64,000 bases of DNA from positions 1,736,001 through 1,800,000 of the forward strand of contig NZ_VDYR01000001.1 of the NCBI RefSeq assembly GCF_006346325.1, written 5' to 3'. Under the pieces are notes generated by a model. It worked only from the letters and a program-made list of their open reading frames with translations. It was not told where the DNA came from and made no database searches. The translations under genes were made by a program, and so were the position numbers. This document shows positions 43,852 through 52,455 of the stretch, piece by piece. This DNA comes from Sphingomonas japonica. GTDB taxonomy: Bacteria; Pseudomonadota; Alphaproteobacteria; Sphingomonadales; Sphingomonadaceae. Within the stretch, counting starts at the first letter, position 1; the number at the start of each line of letters is the position of its first letter.

Positions 43852-46067
43852 CGCTTCCTCCCCTGATGCCGGATGTTGGCGGGTCGCCCGCGATGCTTGA
43901 TCACCCGCTTGCCGCGATCCTTGGGCGGTCCGCTGCCCGAACCCTTGCCCTCGGGCAGTTCGAAGCGCAGCCCGCCCGACACCGGATTGGCCTCGACCAG
44001 CCGCAGCTGCAGCGTCTGTCCGGACGAATAGGTCTCGCCGGTATCCTCGCCGACCAGCGTCCGGCTGGCTTCGTCGAAGCGGAAATATTCGCGGCCGAGA
44101 TCGCGCGCAGGCACCAGACCGTCGCCGCCGATCCCGTCGACCGTGGCGAAGAACCCGAAATTGGTCACGCCGGTGATGCGCGCATCCATCACGTCGCCGA
44201 CGCGTTCGGACAGATATGCCGCGACATAGCGATCGACGGTATCGCGCTCGGCCTCCATCGCCCGGCGCTCCAGCGCGGAAATGACTTCGCCGACACGCTC
44301 CATGCTGGCGAAATCATCGTCGGACAGCCCGCCCTCGCCCAGATCGAAGGCACGCACCAGCGAGCGATGCACGACGAGGTCGGCATAGCGCCGGATCGGC
44401 GAGGTGAAATGCGCGTACGACCCTAGCGCCAGCCCGAAATGGCCGTGATTGGCGGGACCGTAATAGGCCTGGGTCTGGGTGCGCAGCACCTGCTCCATCA
44501 CTTGCGGCCGGAAATCGGCATCGCCGACGCGGTCGAGGATGTGATTGAAGGTGCGCGGCTGGATCACCTGGCCCAGCGCGAATTCGACCTCGAACGTCTT
44601 GAGATAGTCCTTGAGCGCAGCGAGCTTCTCGCGCGAAGGCGGCTCGTGGATGCGGTACATCACCGGCGCCTTTTTCTTTTCGAGCGCCTTGGCCGCGGCG
44701 ACATTGGCCGCGATCATATATTCCTCGATCAGCTTGTGCGCGTCGAGCCGCTCGCGTGGGGCGACCGACAGAATGCGGCCCTTCTCGTCGAGCACGATGC
44801 GGCGTTCGGGCAGGTCGAGGTCGAGCGGAGCGCGCCGCTCGCGCGCCTTGTACAGCGCGTTCCAGCACTCCCACAGCGGCAGCAGCGCGGTTTCGCGCAG
44901 CGGATGATCCTGCGCCCCATCCACCGCCGCTTGCGCGTCCTCATAGGCGATGTTCGCCGCGATCCGCACCAGCCCGCGCGCGAAGCGCCAATCCTTGAGC
45001 TCGCCGTCCGCGCCGACGCGCAAGTGACACACCAGCGCCGCCCGATCGACTCCCTGCTTGAGCGAACACACGTCCGCCGACAGTATCTCGGGCAGCATCG
45101 GCACGACCCGGTCGGGGAAATAGACCGAGTTTCCGCGCTTGCGCGCTTCCTTGTCGAGCAGCGATCCGGGGCGGACATAGAAGGACACGTCGGCGATCGC
45201 GACGATCGCCTTCCACCCGCCCGCGTTCGACGGATCGTCGTCGGGTGTCGCCCATACCGCATCGTCATGGTCGCGGGCATCGGCCGGATCGATCGCGACG
45301 ATCGGCAGATGGCGCAGATCCTCGCGCTTGCCGAGATCGCGCCGGGCCGACCGTTCCGCTTCCTCGATCAATTCGGGCGAAAACACGTTGGGAATGCCGT
45401 GCTTGTGGATCGCGATCAGCGAGAAGCTGCGCGGCGCGAACGGGTCGCCGAGCCGCTCGACGACGCGCGCGGTGATGCGCGGCGGGCGTCCCGCTTTTTC
45501 GGCGAGCACCAGGTCACCGACCCCCGCCCCGCCGGTATCGGACACCGGCAGGTCGCGGCGCTCCTTCTTCTCCAGCCCCTTGAGCCAGAACGCGCCGCCT
45601 TCCTGATGCAGCACGCCGAGCATCAGTTCCTCGCCGCGCGCGAGCTGTTTCATCGGATGCGCGATCCACCCGCTCCCCGCCTCTTCGGTGCGCGCGAGGA
45701 TGCGGTCGCCAACGCCCAGCGCCCGCCCCTTGCCGCGCTCGCGCACGCGAAGTCGCGGCTCGAGCACGCCGTCGGCTTCCCAGCGTTCGGGCACCGCCCA
45801 GACCGTCCCGTCCTCGACATCGACGATGCGCAGCACCGTGACTTTTGGCACCCCGCCCATCTTGTGGAACGCGCGGCCCGGCGCGCTGTCGATCAATCCT
45901 TCATCCGCCATGTCGCGCAGCAACGCTTTCAGCGCGATCTTGTCCTGCGCCGACAGCCCGAAGGCCTTGGCGATCTCGCGCTTGCCGGCCGGCGTCGGCG
46001 ATGTCGCGATGAAATCGAGGATCTGCTGGCGGGTGGGGAGCCCGGCGGGCGCTTTGGTTCTTGGCAT
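43848..46067 (-). CDS. rnr: Ribonuclease R
   Basis: A 739-residue 3'-5' exoribonuclease that degrades structured RNA and works in RNA quality control. It has an N-terminal helix-turn-helix (REIAKAFGLSAQDKIALKAL), cold-shock domains, and the RNB catalytic core with IDPADARDHDDAVW (metal-binding Asp residues) and SYAHFTSPIRRYADLVVH. An S1 domain (MDARITGVTNFGFFATVDGI) and a basic tail (PPKDRGKRVIKHRGRP) complete it. The ATG follows a 196-codon frame extension that overlaps the divergent glpD and is rejected. Length is close to that of other alphaproteobacterial RNase R proteins. Confidence 0.96.
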   Translation of the reverse strand: MPRTKAPAGLPTRQQILDFIATSPTPAGKREIAKAFGLSAQDKIALKALLRDMADEGLIDSAPGRAFHKMGGVPKVTVLRIVDVEDGTVWAVPERWEADGVLEPRLRVRERGKGRALGVGDRILARTEEAGSGWIAHPMKQLARGEELMLGVLHQEGGAFWLKGLEKKERRDLPVSDTGGAGVGDLVLAEKAGRPPRITARVVERLGDPFAPRSFSLIAIHKHGIPNVFSPELIEEAERSARRDLGKREDLRHLPIVAIDPADARDHDDAVWATPDDDPSNAGGWKAIVAIADVSFYVRPGSLLDKEARKRGNSVYFPDRVVPMLPEILSADVCSLKQGVDRAALVCHLRVGADGELKDWRFARGLVRIAANIAYEDAQAAVDGAQDHPLRETALLPLWECWNALYKARERRAPLDLDLPERRIVLDEKGRILSVAPRERLDAHKLIEEYMIAANVAAAKALEKKKAPVMYRIHEPPSREKLAALKDYLKTFEVEFALGQVIQPRTFNHILDRVGDADFRPQVMEQVLRTQTQAYYGPANHGHFGLALGSYAHFTSPIRRYADLVVHRSLVRAFDLGEGGLSDDDFASMERVGEVISALERRAMEAERDTVDRYVAAYLSERVGDVMDARITGVTNFGFFATVDGIGGDGLVPARDLGREYFRFDEASRTLVGEDTGETYSSGQTLQLRLVEANPVSGGLRFELPEGKGSGSGPPKDRGKRVIKHRGRPANIRHQGRKR

Positions 46068-46148
46068 GTGGGGCAAGAGATAGTCCGAGTCCGCCTGCGC
46101 ACCAACCATTCTCGACTTTGCCAGAACCGAACGGGTAAGGCTGGCCGA

Positions 46149-47633
46149 GTGCACGACCTTCTGATCATCGGCGGCGGGATCAATGGCTGCGCGATCGCGC
46201 GTGAGGCGGCGCTGAACGGGCTTGACGTCCGGCTGGTCGAGCGCGACGACCTTGCCGGCCATACCTCGTCGGCGTCGACCGGGCTGATCCACGGCGGCCT
46301 GCGCTATCTCGAGCAGTTCGAATTCAGACTGGTGGCACATGCGCTTGCCGAGCGCGAACGCCTGATCGCCGCCGCGCCGCATCTGATCCACCCGATGCGC
46401 TTTGTCCTGCCACATGCCCATGCAATGCGCCCCTGGTGGATCGTGCGGATCGGGCTGCATCTCTACGACTGGATCGGCGGAGGCACGCGGATGCTGCGAT
46501 CGCGCGGCCTGCGCGCAAGCGACATCGGCTATCGTGCGCCGCTCAGCCAGCCGGGTAAGGGCTTCGTCTATTCGGACGCATGGGTCGACGATGCGCGGCT
46601 GACGCTCGCCAACGCACTCGACGCCGCGCGGCACGGTGCGGTGATCTCGACCCAAACCGAGCTGACCGGCGCGTGCCGCGAGGGCGATTGCTGGGTCGCG
46701 GCGTTATCCGACGGCGCCACGGTGATGACACGCGCGATCGTCAACGCGGCGGGGCCGTGGGTCGCGTCGCTGCTCGACCGGCTGGAGGTGAATACGGCAA
46801 GCGGAGTCCGGCTGGTCAAGGGCAGCCATATCGTCGTCCCCCGGCTATATGACGGCGACCACGCCTATATGCTGCAGCAGCCCGACCGCCGCATCGTCTT
46901 CGCCATTCCCTATCAGGACGACTTCACCGAGATCGGCACCACCGACGTTACGGTAAAGGCTCCCGAGGACGCGGTCATCGACGATGCCGAAATCGCCTAT
47001 CTGTGCGCAGCGGTGAACCGATATTTCTCACGTCAGACGGAACCGGACGACATCGTATCGACCTGGTCGGGTATCCGACCGCTTTACGACGATGGCGCGG
47101 CAACGGCGTCGCAGGTCACCCGCGACTATGTGCTCGACCTCGACGATCACGGCCCGGCATTGCTGAACGTGTTCGGCGGCAAGATCACGACTGCCCGGCA
47201 TCTGGCCGAGGAGGCCATCGAGAGGCTTGCCCCGACCTTGGGCCTGAACGCACATCCGGTGACGCGGGCCCGCGTCCTGCCGGGCGGCGCGATCCCCGAA
47301 TACCATCGCTTCGTCGATCAGGTGCGGGCGGCCTATCCGTTTCTCGGGGACGCGCGCGCGGTGCGGATGGCGCGCGCCTATGGCAGCGACCTGCACGTCA
47401 TGCTTGATGGCATAGCCGATGCGCAGGCAATGGGCGCGGACCTCGGCGCAGGCCTGACCCAGATCGAGCTGCGCTGGATGGTCGATCGCGAATGGGCCAC
47501 GACCGTCGACGACGTGTTGTGGCGGCGTTCGAAACTCGGGCTGCGCGTCACCGATGCCGAACGCACTGCAATCGCCGCGACGCTGTCAGCTATACGCGAT
47601 CCAGCGGCCATAGGCAGCGATCGTCAGCCATAG
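46149..47633 (+). CDS. glpD: Glycerol-3-phosphate dehydrogenase, FAD-dependent
   Basis: A 494-residue membrane-associated flavoenzyme that oxidises sn-glycerol 3-phosphate to dihydroxyacetone phosphate and passes electrons to quinone. The FAD fold is at the very start (HDLLIIGGGINGCAIAREAA), followed by STGLIHGGLRYLEQFEF. Further marks are KGSHIVVPRLY, FAIPYQDDFTEIGTTDV and WSGIRPLYDDG. I use a GTG start with TAAGG upstream, placed directly before the Rossmann strand. The same frame is open far upstream, but that part is antisense to rnr. No glpK or glpF is nearby. Its end overlaps the converging membrane-protein gene by 48 bases. Confidence 0.95.
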   Translation: MHDLLIIGGGINGCAIAREAALNGLDVRLVERDDLAGHTSSASTGLIHGGLRYLEQFEFRLVAHALAERERLIAAAPHLIHPMRFVLPHAHAMRPWWIVRIGLHLYDWIGGGTRMLRSRGLRASDIGYRAPLSQPGKGFVYSDAWVDDARLTLANALDAARHGAVISTQTELTGACREGDCWVAALSDGATVMTRAIVNAAGPWVASLLDRLEVNTASGVRLVKGSHIVVPRLYDGDHAYMLQQPDRRIVFAIPYQDDFTEIGTTDVTVKAPEDAVIDDAEIAYLCAAVNRYFSRQTEPDDIVSTWSGIRPLYDDGAATASQVTRDYVLDLDDHGPALLNVFGGKITTARHLAEEAIERLAPTLGLNAHPVTRARVLPGGAIPEYHRFVDQVRAAYPFLGDARAVRMARAYGSDLHVMLDGIADAQAMGADLGAGLTQIELRWMVDREWATTVDDVLWRRSKLGLRVTDAERTAIAATLSAIRDPAAIGSDRQP

Positions 47634-48056
47634 GCCGACCGACGCCGCCGCCATCGCGCGCGCAAGGAGTGGAAACGTCGAGCGGCCCTGCCACAGCAGT
47701 CGAAACAATCCGGCATTGGCGAGCGCCAGCGCGATCAGCACCAGCTTGACTTGAAACGTCGCCGACTTGGCCAGCGCGGTGCCGTCGGCAGCGAACAGCA
47801 CCGCGCCGCTCGGCACCATGAGCGCCAGCCCGATTGCCGCGACCGGCGTCAGCGCGCGTGCCAGCGGCGTGACCGGGATCGAACGCCACAGCCCGGCGAT
47901 CCGCAGATCGACGACGCCAATGCCACCGACCAGCATCACCAGACCAAGCAGGTGCAGAATATTGGCAACTGGATAGACGCTCGAACTGCCGCGAGCCCAT
48001 GGACCGACCCCGATGCCATCGAGCCAGCCGGCCAGGATTGCCAGCGACTGCTCCAA
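47586..48056 (-). CDS. Four-helix membrane protein (DUF6644-like)
   Basis: A 156-residue integral membrane protein with about four hydrophobic helices (YPVANILHLLGLVMLVGG, LTPVAAIGLALMVPSGAVLF, FQVKLVLIALALANAGLF, AAASVGLWLTIAAYG). The conserved His in ILHLLG and the overall pattern fit the DUF6644 group by recall. It starts three bases after the stop of the DUF6152-like gene, so both form an operon. Its last 48 bases overlap the end of glpD on the other strand. Function is unknown; a link to copper or haem handling has not been shown here. Confidence 0.8.
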   Translation of the reverse strand: MEQSLAILAGWLDGIGVGPWARGSSSVYPVANILHLLGLVMLVGGIGVVDLRIAGLWRSIPVTPLARALTPVAAIGLALMVPSGAVLFAADGTALAKSATFQVKLVLIALALANAGLFRLLWQGRSTFPLLARAMAAASVGLWLTIAAYGRWIAYS

Positions 48057-48059
48057 CGA

Positions 48060-48407
48060 TCAGCGCAGCTCGACCGTCTTGCCGCCGACCATCACCCGCT
48101 CGATCCGCATTTCGGGAGCGCCGTCGCGGCGCGCATAGCCGGTAATGCTGACTCGCTTGCCCGGCGCGATCTCTGCCTCGGTCAACCCGCGCGCTTGCAT
48201 GCGAGAGGTCGGCGCAAGCACGATACCCCACTGCTTGCCCTGCCAGCGCGTCGTCGCGGTGCCGTGCGGGTTGCCCCAGGTCACCGTCTGGAACGATCCG
48301 GTCAGCGTGATCGGCTTGCTCTCGTCATACGAGCTCCAGCCGTGATGCGCGACCGCAGCGGCGGGAACGGCGGCGAGTGCGGCGGCGATGGTCAGGCGTT
48401 TGAACAT
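48060..48407 (-). CDS. Small periplasmic protein (DUF6152-like)
   Basis: A 115-residue exported protein. AGGAGAAGG before the ATG and signal MFKRLTIAAALAAVPAAAVA fix the start. The mature N-terminus is HHGWSSYDESKPITLTG, followed by FQTVTWGNPHGTATTRW and GKRVSITGYARRDG, a small beta-barrel pattern with an N-terminal His pair that could bind metal. It matches DUF6152 by recall. It is operonic with the following membrane protein. The biochemical role is unknown. Confidence 0.85.
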   Translation of the reverse strand: MFKRLTIAAALAAVPAAAVAHHGWSSYDESKPITLTGSFQTVTWGNPHGTATTRWQGKQWGIVLAPTSRMQARGLTEAEIAPGKRVSITGYARRDGAPEMRIERVMVGGKTVELR

Positions 48408-48465
48408 GGTCCTTCTCCTACCCAATAGTCACCAACATACGCATGGCGCCGGGGATCGCTCCGGA

Positions 48466-49995
48466 TCAATAGGCCCGCGCCACCAGGATCCGCTCGACCG
48501 CCGGCTTGCCTGTGAAGATGCACGCGCCATCTGCTGCCTCCGCCTCGCCGGGCACGTTGCGCACGGTCAGCTTGAGCGCTTTCAACCGCTCGACCACGGC
48601 ATCGAGTTCGGCCCCGGTCGGCTTGGACCACTGCACCTCGACCCAGCCGGGATATCTGCCGTCGAACGCGCGCTCCATCGCGGCAAAGTCGGTGACGTCG
48701 CGGGTGATGTTGGCGTCGAGCCGCGCCCGCGCTTCGGAATGAAGGCTGGACTGGACGTCCTCCAGCATCGCCCCGATGCCGGCCACGAAATCGCCCTGCG
48801 CCACGACGACGCTGTCGAGCTTGCCGTCCGCGCGGTACAGCCGGTCGCGGCGGATCACCGAGACGTTGCCGCCCGCCATGTCGCGCCCGCCGACCTCGAC
48901 CACGATCGGTGCGCCCTTCTTGACCCAGCCCCAGCGCTTGGTCGCCGCCTTGGCGGGTTTGAGGTCGAGCAATGCCCGCACCGGCTCGCCCAGCGCCGAT
49001 TGCTTTGCCAGATCGGTCTGCAGTGCCTTGCAATAGTCGATCAGCGCCGCGTCCTCGTCGGTGTCGCGCAGCATAGGCACGATCACCACCTGCCACGGCG
49101 CGATGCGCGGCGGCACGCGCAGTCCATCGTCGTCGCCATGGACCATGATGACCCCGCCGATCATCCGCGTCGATACCCCCCAGCTGGTCGTCTGCGCGAG
49201 TTCGAGCTGGCCTTCGGCGTTCTGGAAGCGGATGTTCTGCGCCGACGAAAAGGTCGTGCCGAGGAAATGCGAGGTGCCCGCCTGCAGCGCCTTGCCGTCC
49301 TGCATCATCGCCTCGATCGAATAGGTCGCGACTGCGCCGGGGAAGCGCTCATTCTCGGGCTTCTCGCCCGCGACCACCGGCATCGCCAGGCAATCTTCCG
49401 CGAACGAACGGTACACTTCGAGCATTTTGAGCGTCTCGTCGCGCGCCTCGGCCTCGGTCGCGTGCGCGGTATGCCCTTCCTGCCACAGGAACTCCGACGT
49501 GCGCAGGAACATCCGCGTACGCATTTCCCAGCGCACGACGTTGGCCCATTGGTTGATCAGCACCGGCAGGTCGCGCCATGACTGCACCCAGCGGCTGAAC
49601 GCGGCGCCGATCACCGTCTCCGACGTCGGGCGCACGACCAGCGGCTCTTCCAGCTTTGCGTCGGGATCGACCACCAGCCTGCCGGCACCGTCGGACTTCA
49701 GCCGGTGGTGCGTGACGACCGCCATCTCCTTGGCGAAGCCCTCGACATGCTCGGCTTCCTTCTCGAAATAGGATAGCGGGATGAACAGCGGGAAGTAGCA
49801 ATTCTCGTGCCCGGTCGCCTTGATGCGATCGTCGAGCAGGCGCTGGATGCGCTCCCAGATGCCATATCCCCATGGCCGGATCACCATGCATCCGCGCACG
49901 CCCGATTCCTCGGCCAGGTCGGCCTCGGCGATGACCGCCTGATACCATGCCGAGAAATCCGCCTCGCGGGTGACGTTCAATGCGCGCTTGATCAT
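48466..49995 (-). CDS. proS: Prolyl-tRNA synthetase, archaeal/eukaryal type
   Basis: A 509-residue class II synthetase that charges tRNA-Pro. The catalytic core has RPTSETVIGAAFSRWV, INQWANVVRWEMRTR and FLWQEGHTAHAT. There is no editing insertion between the class II motifs, and the protein ends ILVARAY with the terminal Tyr typical of the archaeal/eukaryal ProRS class. Most bacteria, and many alphaproteobacteria, use other ProRS architectures, so this gene suggests an old transfer or lineage-specific replacement. As no other proS is visible in the window, I cannot say whether it is the only copy. Confidence 0.95.
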   Translation of the reverse strand: MIKRALNVTREADFSAWYQAVIAEADLAEESGVRGCMVIRPWGYGIWERIQRLLDDRIKATGHENCYFPLFIPLSYFEKEAEHVEGFAKEMAVVTHHRLKSDGAGRLVVDPDAKLEEPLVVRPTSETVIGAAFSRWVQSWRDLPVLINQWANVVRWEMRTRMFLRTSEFLWQEGHTAHATEAEARDETLKMLEVYRSFAEDCLAMPVVAGEKPENERFPGAVATYSIEAMMQDGKALQAGTSHFLGTTFSSAQNIRFQNAEGQLELAQTTSWGVSTRMIGGVIMVHGDDDGLRVPPRIAPWQVVIVPMLRDTDEDAALIDYCKALQTDLAKQSALGEPVRALLDLKPAKAATKRWGWVKKGAPIVVEVGGRDMAGGNVSVIRRDRLYRADGKLDSVVVAQGDFVAGIGAMLEDVQSSLHSEARARLDANITRDVTDFAAMERAFDGRYPGWVEVQWSKPTGAELDAVVERLKALKLTVRNVPGEAEAADGACIFTGKPAVERILVARAY

Positions 49996-50041
49996 GGCCG
50001 GGCGGATAGCGCCAAATCATTCTGGGGGCTAGGCACCGACG

Positions 50042-50944
50042 ATGGCCGCCGCACTCAATCGTCCGCTCGCAGGAATCGGTCTGCGCCTGCTCGCCGCGCT
50101 GGCGCTGTCGGTGATGTTCGCGACTGCCAAGCTCGCCGACGAGCGCGGGGCGCATCTGGTCGAAATCGTGTTCTGGCGGCAGGCATTCGTGTTGCCGATC
50201 GTGCTGGCGGTCGTCTTCGCCAGCGGCCAGGGGATCGCTTCGCTGCGCACCGCCAAGCCCAGGGCGCATCTGTGGCGGATGATCGTGGGGCTGTCGGGCA
50301 TGTGCTTCAACTTCTGGGCGGTGACGCTGCTGCCGCTTGCCGAATCGACGACGTTCGGTTTCACCGTGCCGATCTTCGCGACGATCCTGTCGGCACTGGT
50401 GCTGGGCGAAGCGACCGGGCGGCATCGCTGGGCGGCGGTGATCGCAGGGTTTGTCGGCGTGCTGATCGTGCTTCAGCCGGGCGACGGGCACGTTCCGCTG
50501 GCAGGAGCGCTGGTCGCGCTGACCGGGGCGGTGCTGACCGCCAGCGTGACGATCCTGATCCGGCAGCTGGGCGCGACCGAGCGCGCGACCACCACCGTCT
50601 TCTGGTTCTCGGCATCGTCGCTGGTGCCGATGGGGATCGCGCTGCCGTTCTTCACCAGCCAGCACGATGGGGCGACCTGGGGACTGCTGCTGGCAACCGG
50701 CATCGCGGGCGGGATCGCACAACTGGCGCTTACCGGGGCGCTGCGACTGGCGCCGGTCGCGGTGGTGCTGCCGATGGATTATTCCAGCCTGATCTGGGCG
50801 ACGGCGCTCGGCTGGCTGCTGTTCGGGGTGCTGCCTGCGCCGCTGACGTGGCTGGGGGCGCCGATCATCATCGCCAGCGGGCTGTATATCGTCTGGCGCG
50901 AGCACCGGCTGCGCCGCGCCGCGTCACTGGCGCCGATAGACTAG
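50042..50944 (+). CDS. EamA/DMT-family transporter
   Basis: A 300-residue inner-membrane protein with about ten helices in two repeats (FATAKLADERGAHLVEIVFW in the first, TASVTILIRQLGATERATTT at the start of the second). This is the drug/metabolite transporter (EamA) layout. Such proteins export amino acids or other metabolites; the substrate cannot be read from sequence. It is divergent from proS with a 46-base gap, and its final 21 bases overlap the end of the DUF938 methyltransferase gene. Confidence 0.93.
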   Translation: MAAALNRPLAGIGLRLLAALALSVMFATAKLADERGAHLVEIVFWRQAFVLPIVLAVVFASGQGIASLRTAKPRAHLWRMIVGLSGMCFNFWAVTLLPLAESTTFGFTVPIFATILSALVLGEATGRHRWAAVIAGFVGVLIVLQPGDGHVPLAGALVALTGAVLTASVTILIRQLGATERATTTVFWFSASSLVPMGIALPFFTSQHDGATWGLLLATGIAGGIAQLALTGALRLAPVAVVLPMDYSSLIWATALGWLLFGVLPAPLTWLGAPIIIASGLYIVWREHRLRRAASLAPID

Positions 50945-51556
50945 CATCAGGTTGTTGGCCGGCATCTCGATCAACTGGTCGAGCGCCAGCCCGTGCGCCA
51001 GCGCGGCCGCGCTCACCGCCTCGACCGACCGCAATCCCCAGCGCCGATCGCGGCTCTTGAGCGAGGCGTCGAACGCGAGGTTCGAGGCAGCGGTCGGCAC
51101 GCCGGAGCGCGTGAAGGGGCCGTACAGGATCAGCGGCGCATCCGGCCCAAGCACGCGCCCGCTGCCGCGCATCAGTCCCTCGCATGCTTCCCACGGGCTG
51201 ATATGCACCATGTTGACACACAGCGCCGCGTCCGCGCGCGCGATCGGCCAATCGGGCGATGCAGCGTCGAGATCGAGCGGCGGCGCGACATTTATCATTC
51301 CCGCGCACCACGCCGCGATCGACATGCGTGCAGCGGGTTCGGGGTCGGACGGCTGCCAATCGATCGCCGCAAAGCGTTCGGCGAAATGCGCGGCATGCTC
51401 GCCGCTGCCGCTGGCGATTTCGAGCACGGTGCCCGAGCGCGGCAGGATACCGGCCAGCAGTTCGGCGATCGCGCCGCGGTTGCGCAGCGTGGCAGGCGCG
51501 TGCTTGCGCACCTCGCCGGTGTCCTCGGCGGCAATCCAGGGCGTCGGGTCAGCCAT
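50924..51556 (-). CDS. DUF938-type SAM-dependent methyltransferase
   Basis: A 210-residue class I methyltransferase. The SAM-binding loop is VLEIASGSGEHAAHFAERF, with DWQPSDPEP and ALCVNMVHISPWEACEGL following. This set is characteristic of the DUF938 family. The start is at MADPTPWIAAEDTGEV; the frame reaches 23 codons further into the transporter gene, overlapping by eight bases at the chosen start. It is the last gene of a unit with the formate/nitrite-type channel. Substrate is unknown. Confidence 0.9.
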   Translation of the reverse strand: MADPTPWIAAEDTGEVRKHAPATLRNRGAIAELLAGILPRSGTVLEIASGSGEHAAHFAERFAAIDWQPSDPEPAARMSIAAWCAGMINVAPPLDLDAASPDWPIARADAALCVNMVHISPWEACEGLMRGSGRVLGPDAPLILYGPFTRSGVPTAASNLAFDASLKSRDRRWGLRSVEAVSAAALAHGLALDQLIEMPANNLMLVYRRQ

Positions 51557-52418
51557 GCCCGTCCGATTGTTCGATCTCGGAATGGACCTGCGCATGCGCG
51601 AGCAGCGCGAACAGCGCGCTGCCACCGACGATGTTGCCCAGCAGCGCCGGCATGAAAAAGCTGCCTAGCGCCTGCCCGGCCCTCATCTCGCCGACCATCA
51701 GCAGGATCCACATCTCCGCGGAACCGGCGATGACATGCGTAAAACCCGCTAGGTCGATCAGCCCGGTCAGCACGACGATCAGCGTCAGCTTCTGCCCCTC
51801 CGCGCTCGGCAGCGTCCATACCACCGTAGCCAGCAGCAGCCCCGCCGGTATCGCACCGAGAAATGCCGCCTTGCCGAAATGATCGAGCAGCACGCGGCTG
51901 ACGTCGATCAACGCGAGCGTCTTTTCCGGTCCGAAACCTCCCGCCGCGACGAAGGCGGCGAAGGCGAACGTGCCGACGAGGTTCGCCGCCAGCACTAGGC
52001 TCCACAACCGCAGCGTCCGGAGCAGGTTGCGGCGGGTAAATTGCGTCGCCAGCGGCAACACTGCCGACAGCGTGCTCTCGGTAAACAGCTGCAGTCGCCC
52101 GAGGATGATGACCAGGAATCCGATCGAATACCCTGCCGCCTGCAACAACGGCGTCCATGACCCGTCGGGCAGCGCGGTGGCCGCGGTGGCCTTGCCGACC
52201 AGCGACAGGCCGATGACGATCCCGGCGGCGATGCCCGACCAGATCAGCGAGGCGGCCGGCCGCTCGAGTTCCTCGATCCCCTGTCGCCGCACCACTTCGT
52301 GGACGACCAGCGCGGTCGCGGCGCGGCGGTCCTCGACGACCGCCTCGTCCTCGACATCGAGCGCGACCGTGTCTTCTTCCGCTTCGATCGCGGCGTCGTG
52401 CCTGGTCGTGTCGTCCAT
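51549..52418 (-). CDS. Formate/nitrite transporter family protein
   Basis: A 289-residue FNT-type membrane protein: an acidic N-terminal extension (about 1-60, including DTVALDVEDEAVVED) followed by six helices with IIGRLQLFTEST-like and LVLAANLVGTFAFAAF segments, then AGFTHVIAGSAEMW. FNT proteins conduct formate, nitrite or related small anions across the inner membrane. This divergent type with a long acidic start is common in alphaproteobacteria. It follows gcvPB by 37 bases and might be read through from the glycine cleavage operon. No clear ribosome-binding site is seen. Confidence 0.88.
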   Translation of the reverse strand: MDDTTRHDAAIEAEEDTVALDVEDEAVVEDRRAATALVVHEVVRRQGIEELERPAASLIWSGIAAGIVIGLSLVGKATAATALPDGSWTPLLQAAGYSIGFLVIILGRLQLFTESTLSAVLPLATQFTRRNLLRTLRLWSLVLAANLVGTFAFAAFVAAGGFGPEKTLALIDVSRVLLDHFGKAAFLGAIPAGLLLATVVWTLPSAEGQKLTLIVVLTGLIDLAGFTHVIAGSAEMWILLMVGEMRAGQALGSFFMPALLGNIVGGSALFALLAHAQVHSEIEQSDGHG

Positions 52419-52455
52419 GGAACGACCGAACCCGCGGCGGTGTTGCCGGTTCCCG

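Noticed and set aside
44439..46148. 570-codon N-terminal extension of glpD
   Set aside because: It is entirely antisense to rnr; the GlpD FAD fold begins at the GTG at 46149.
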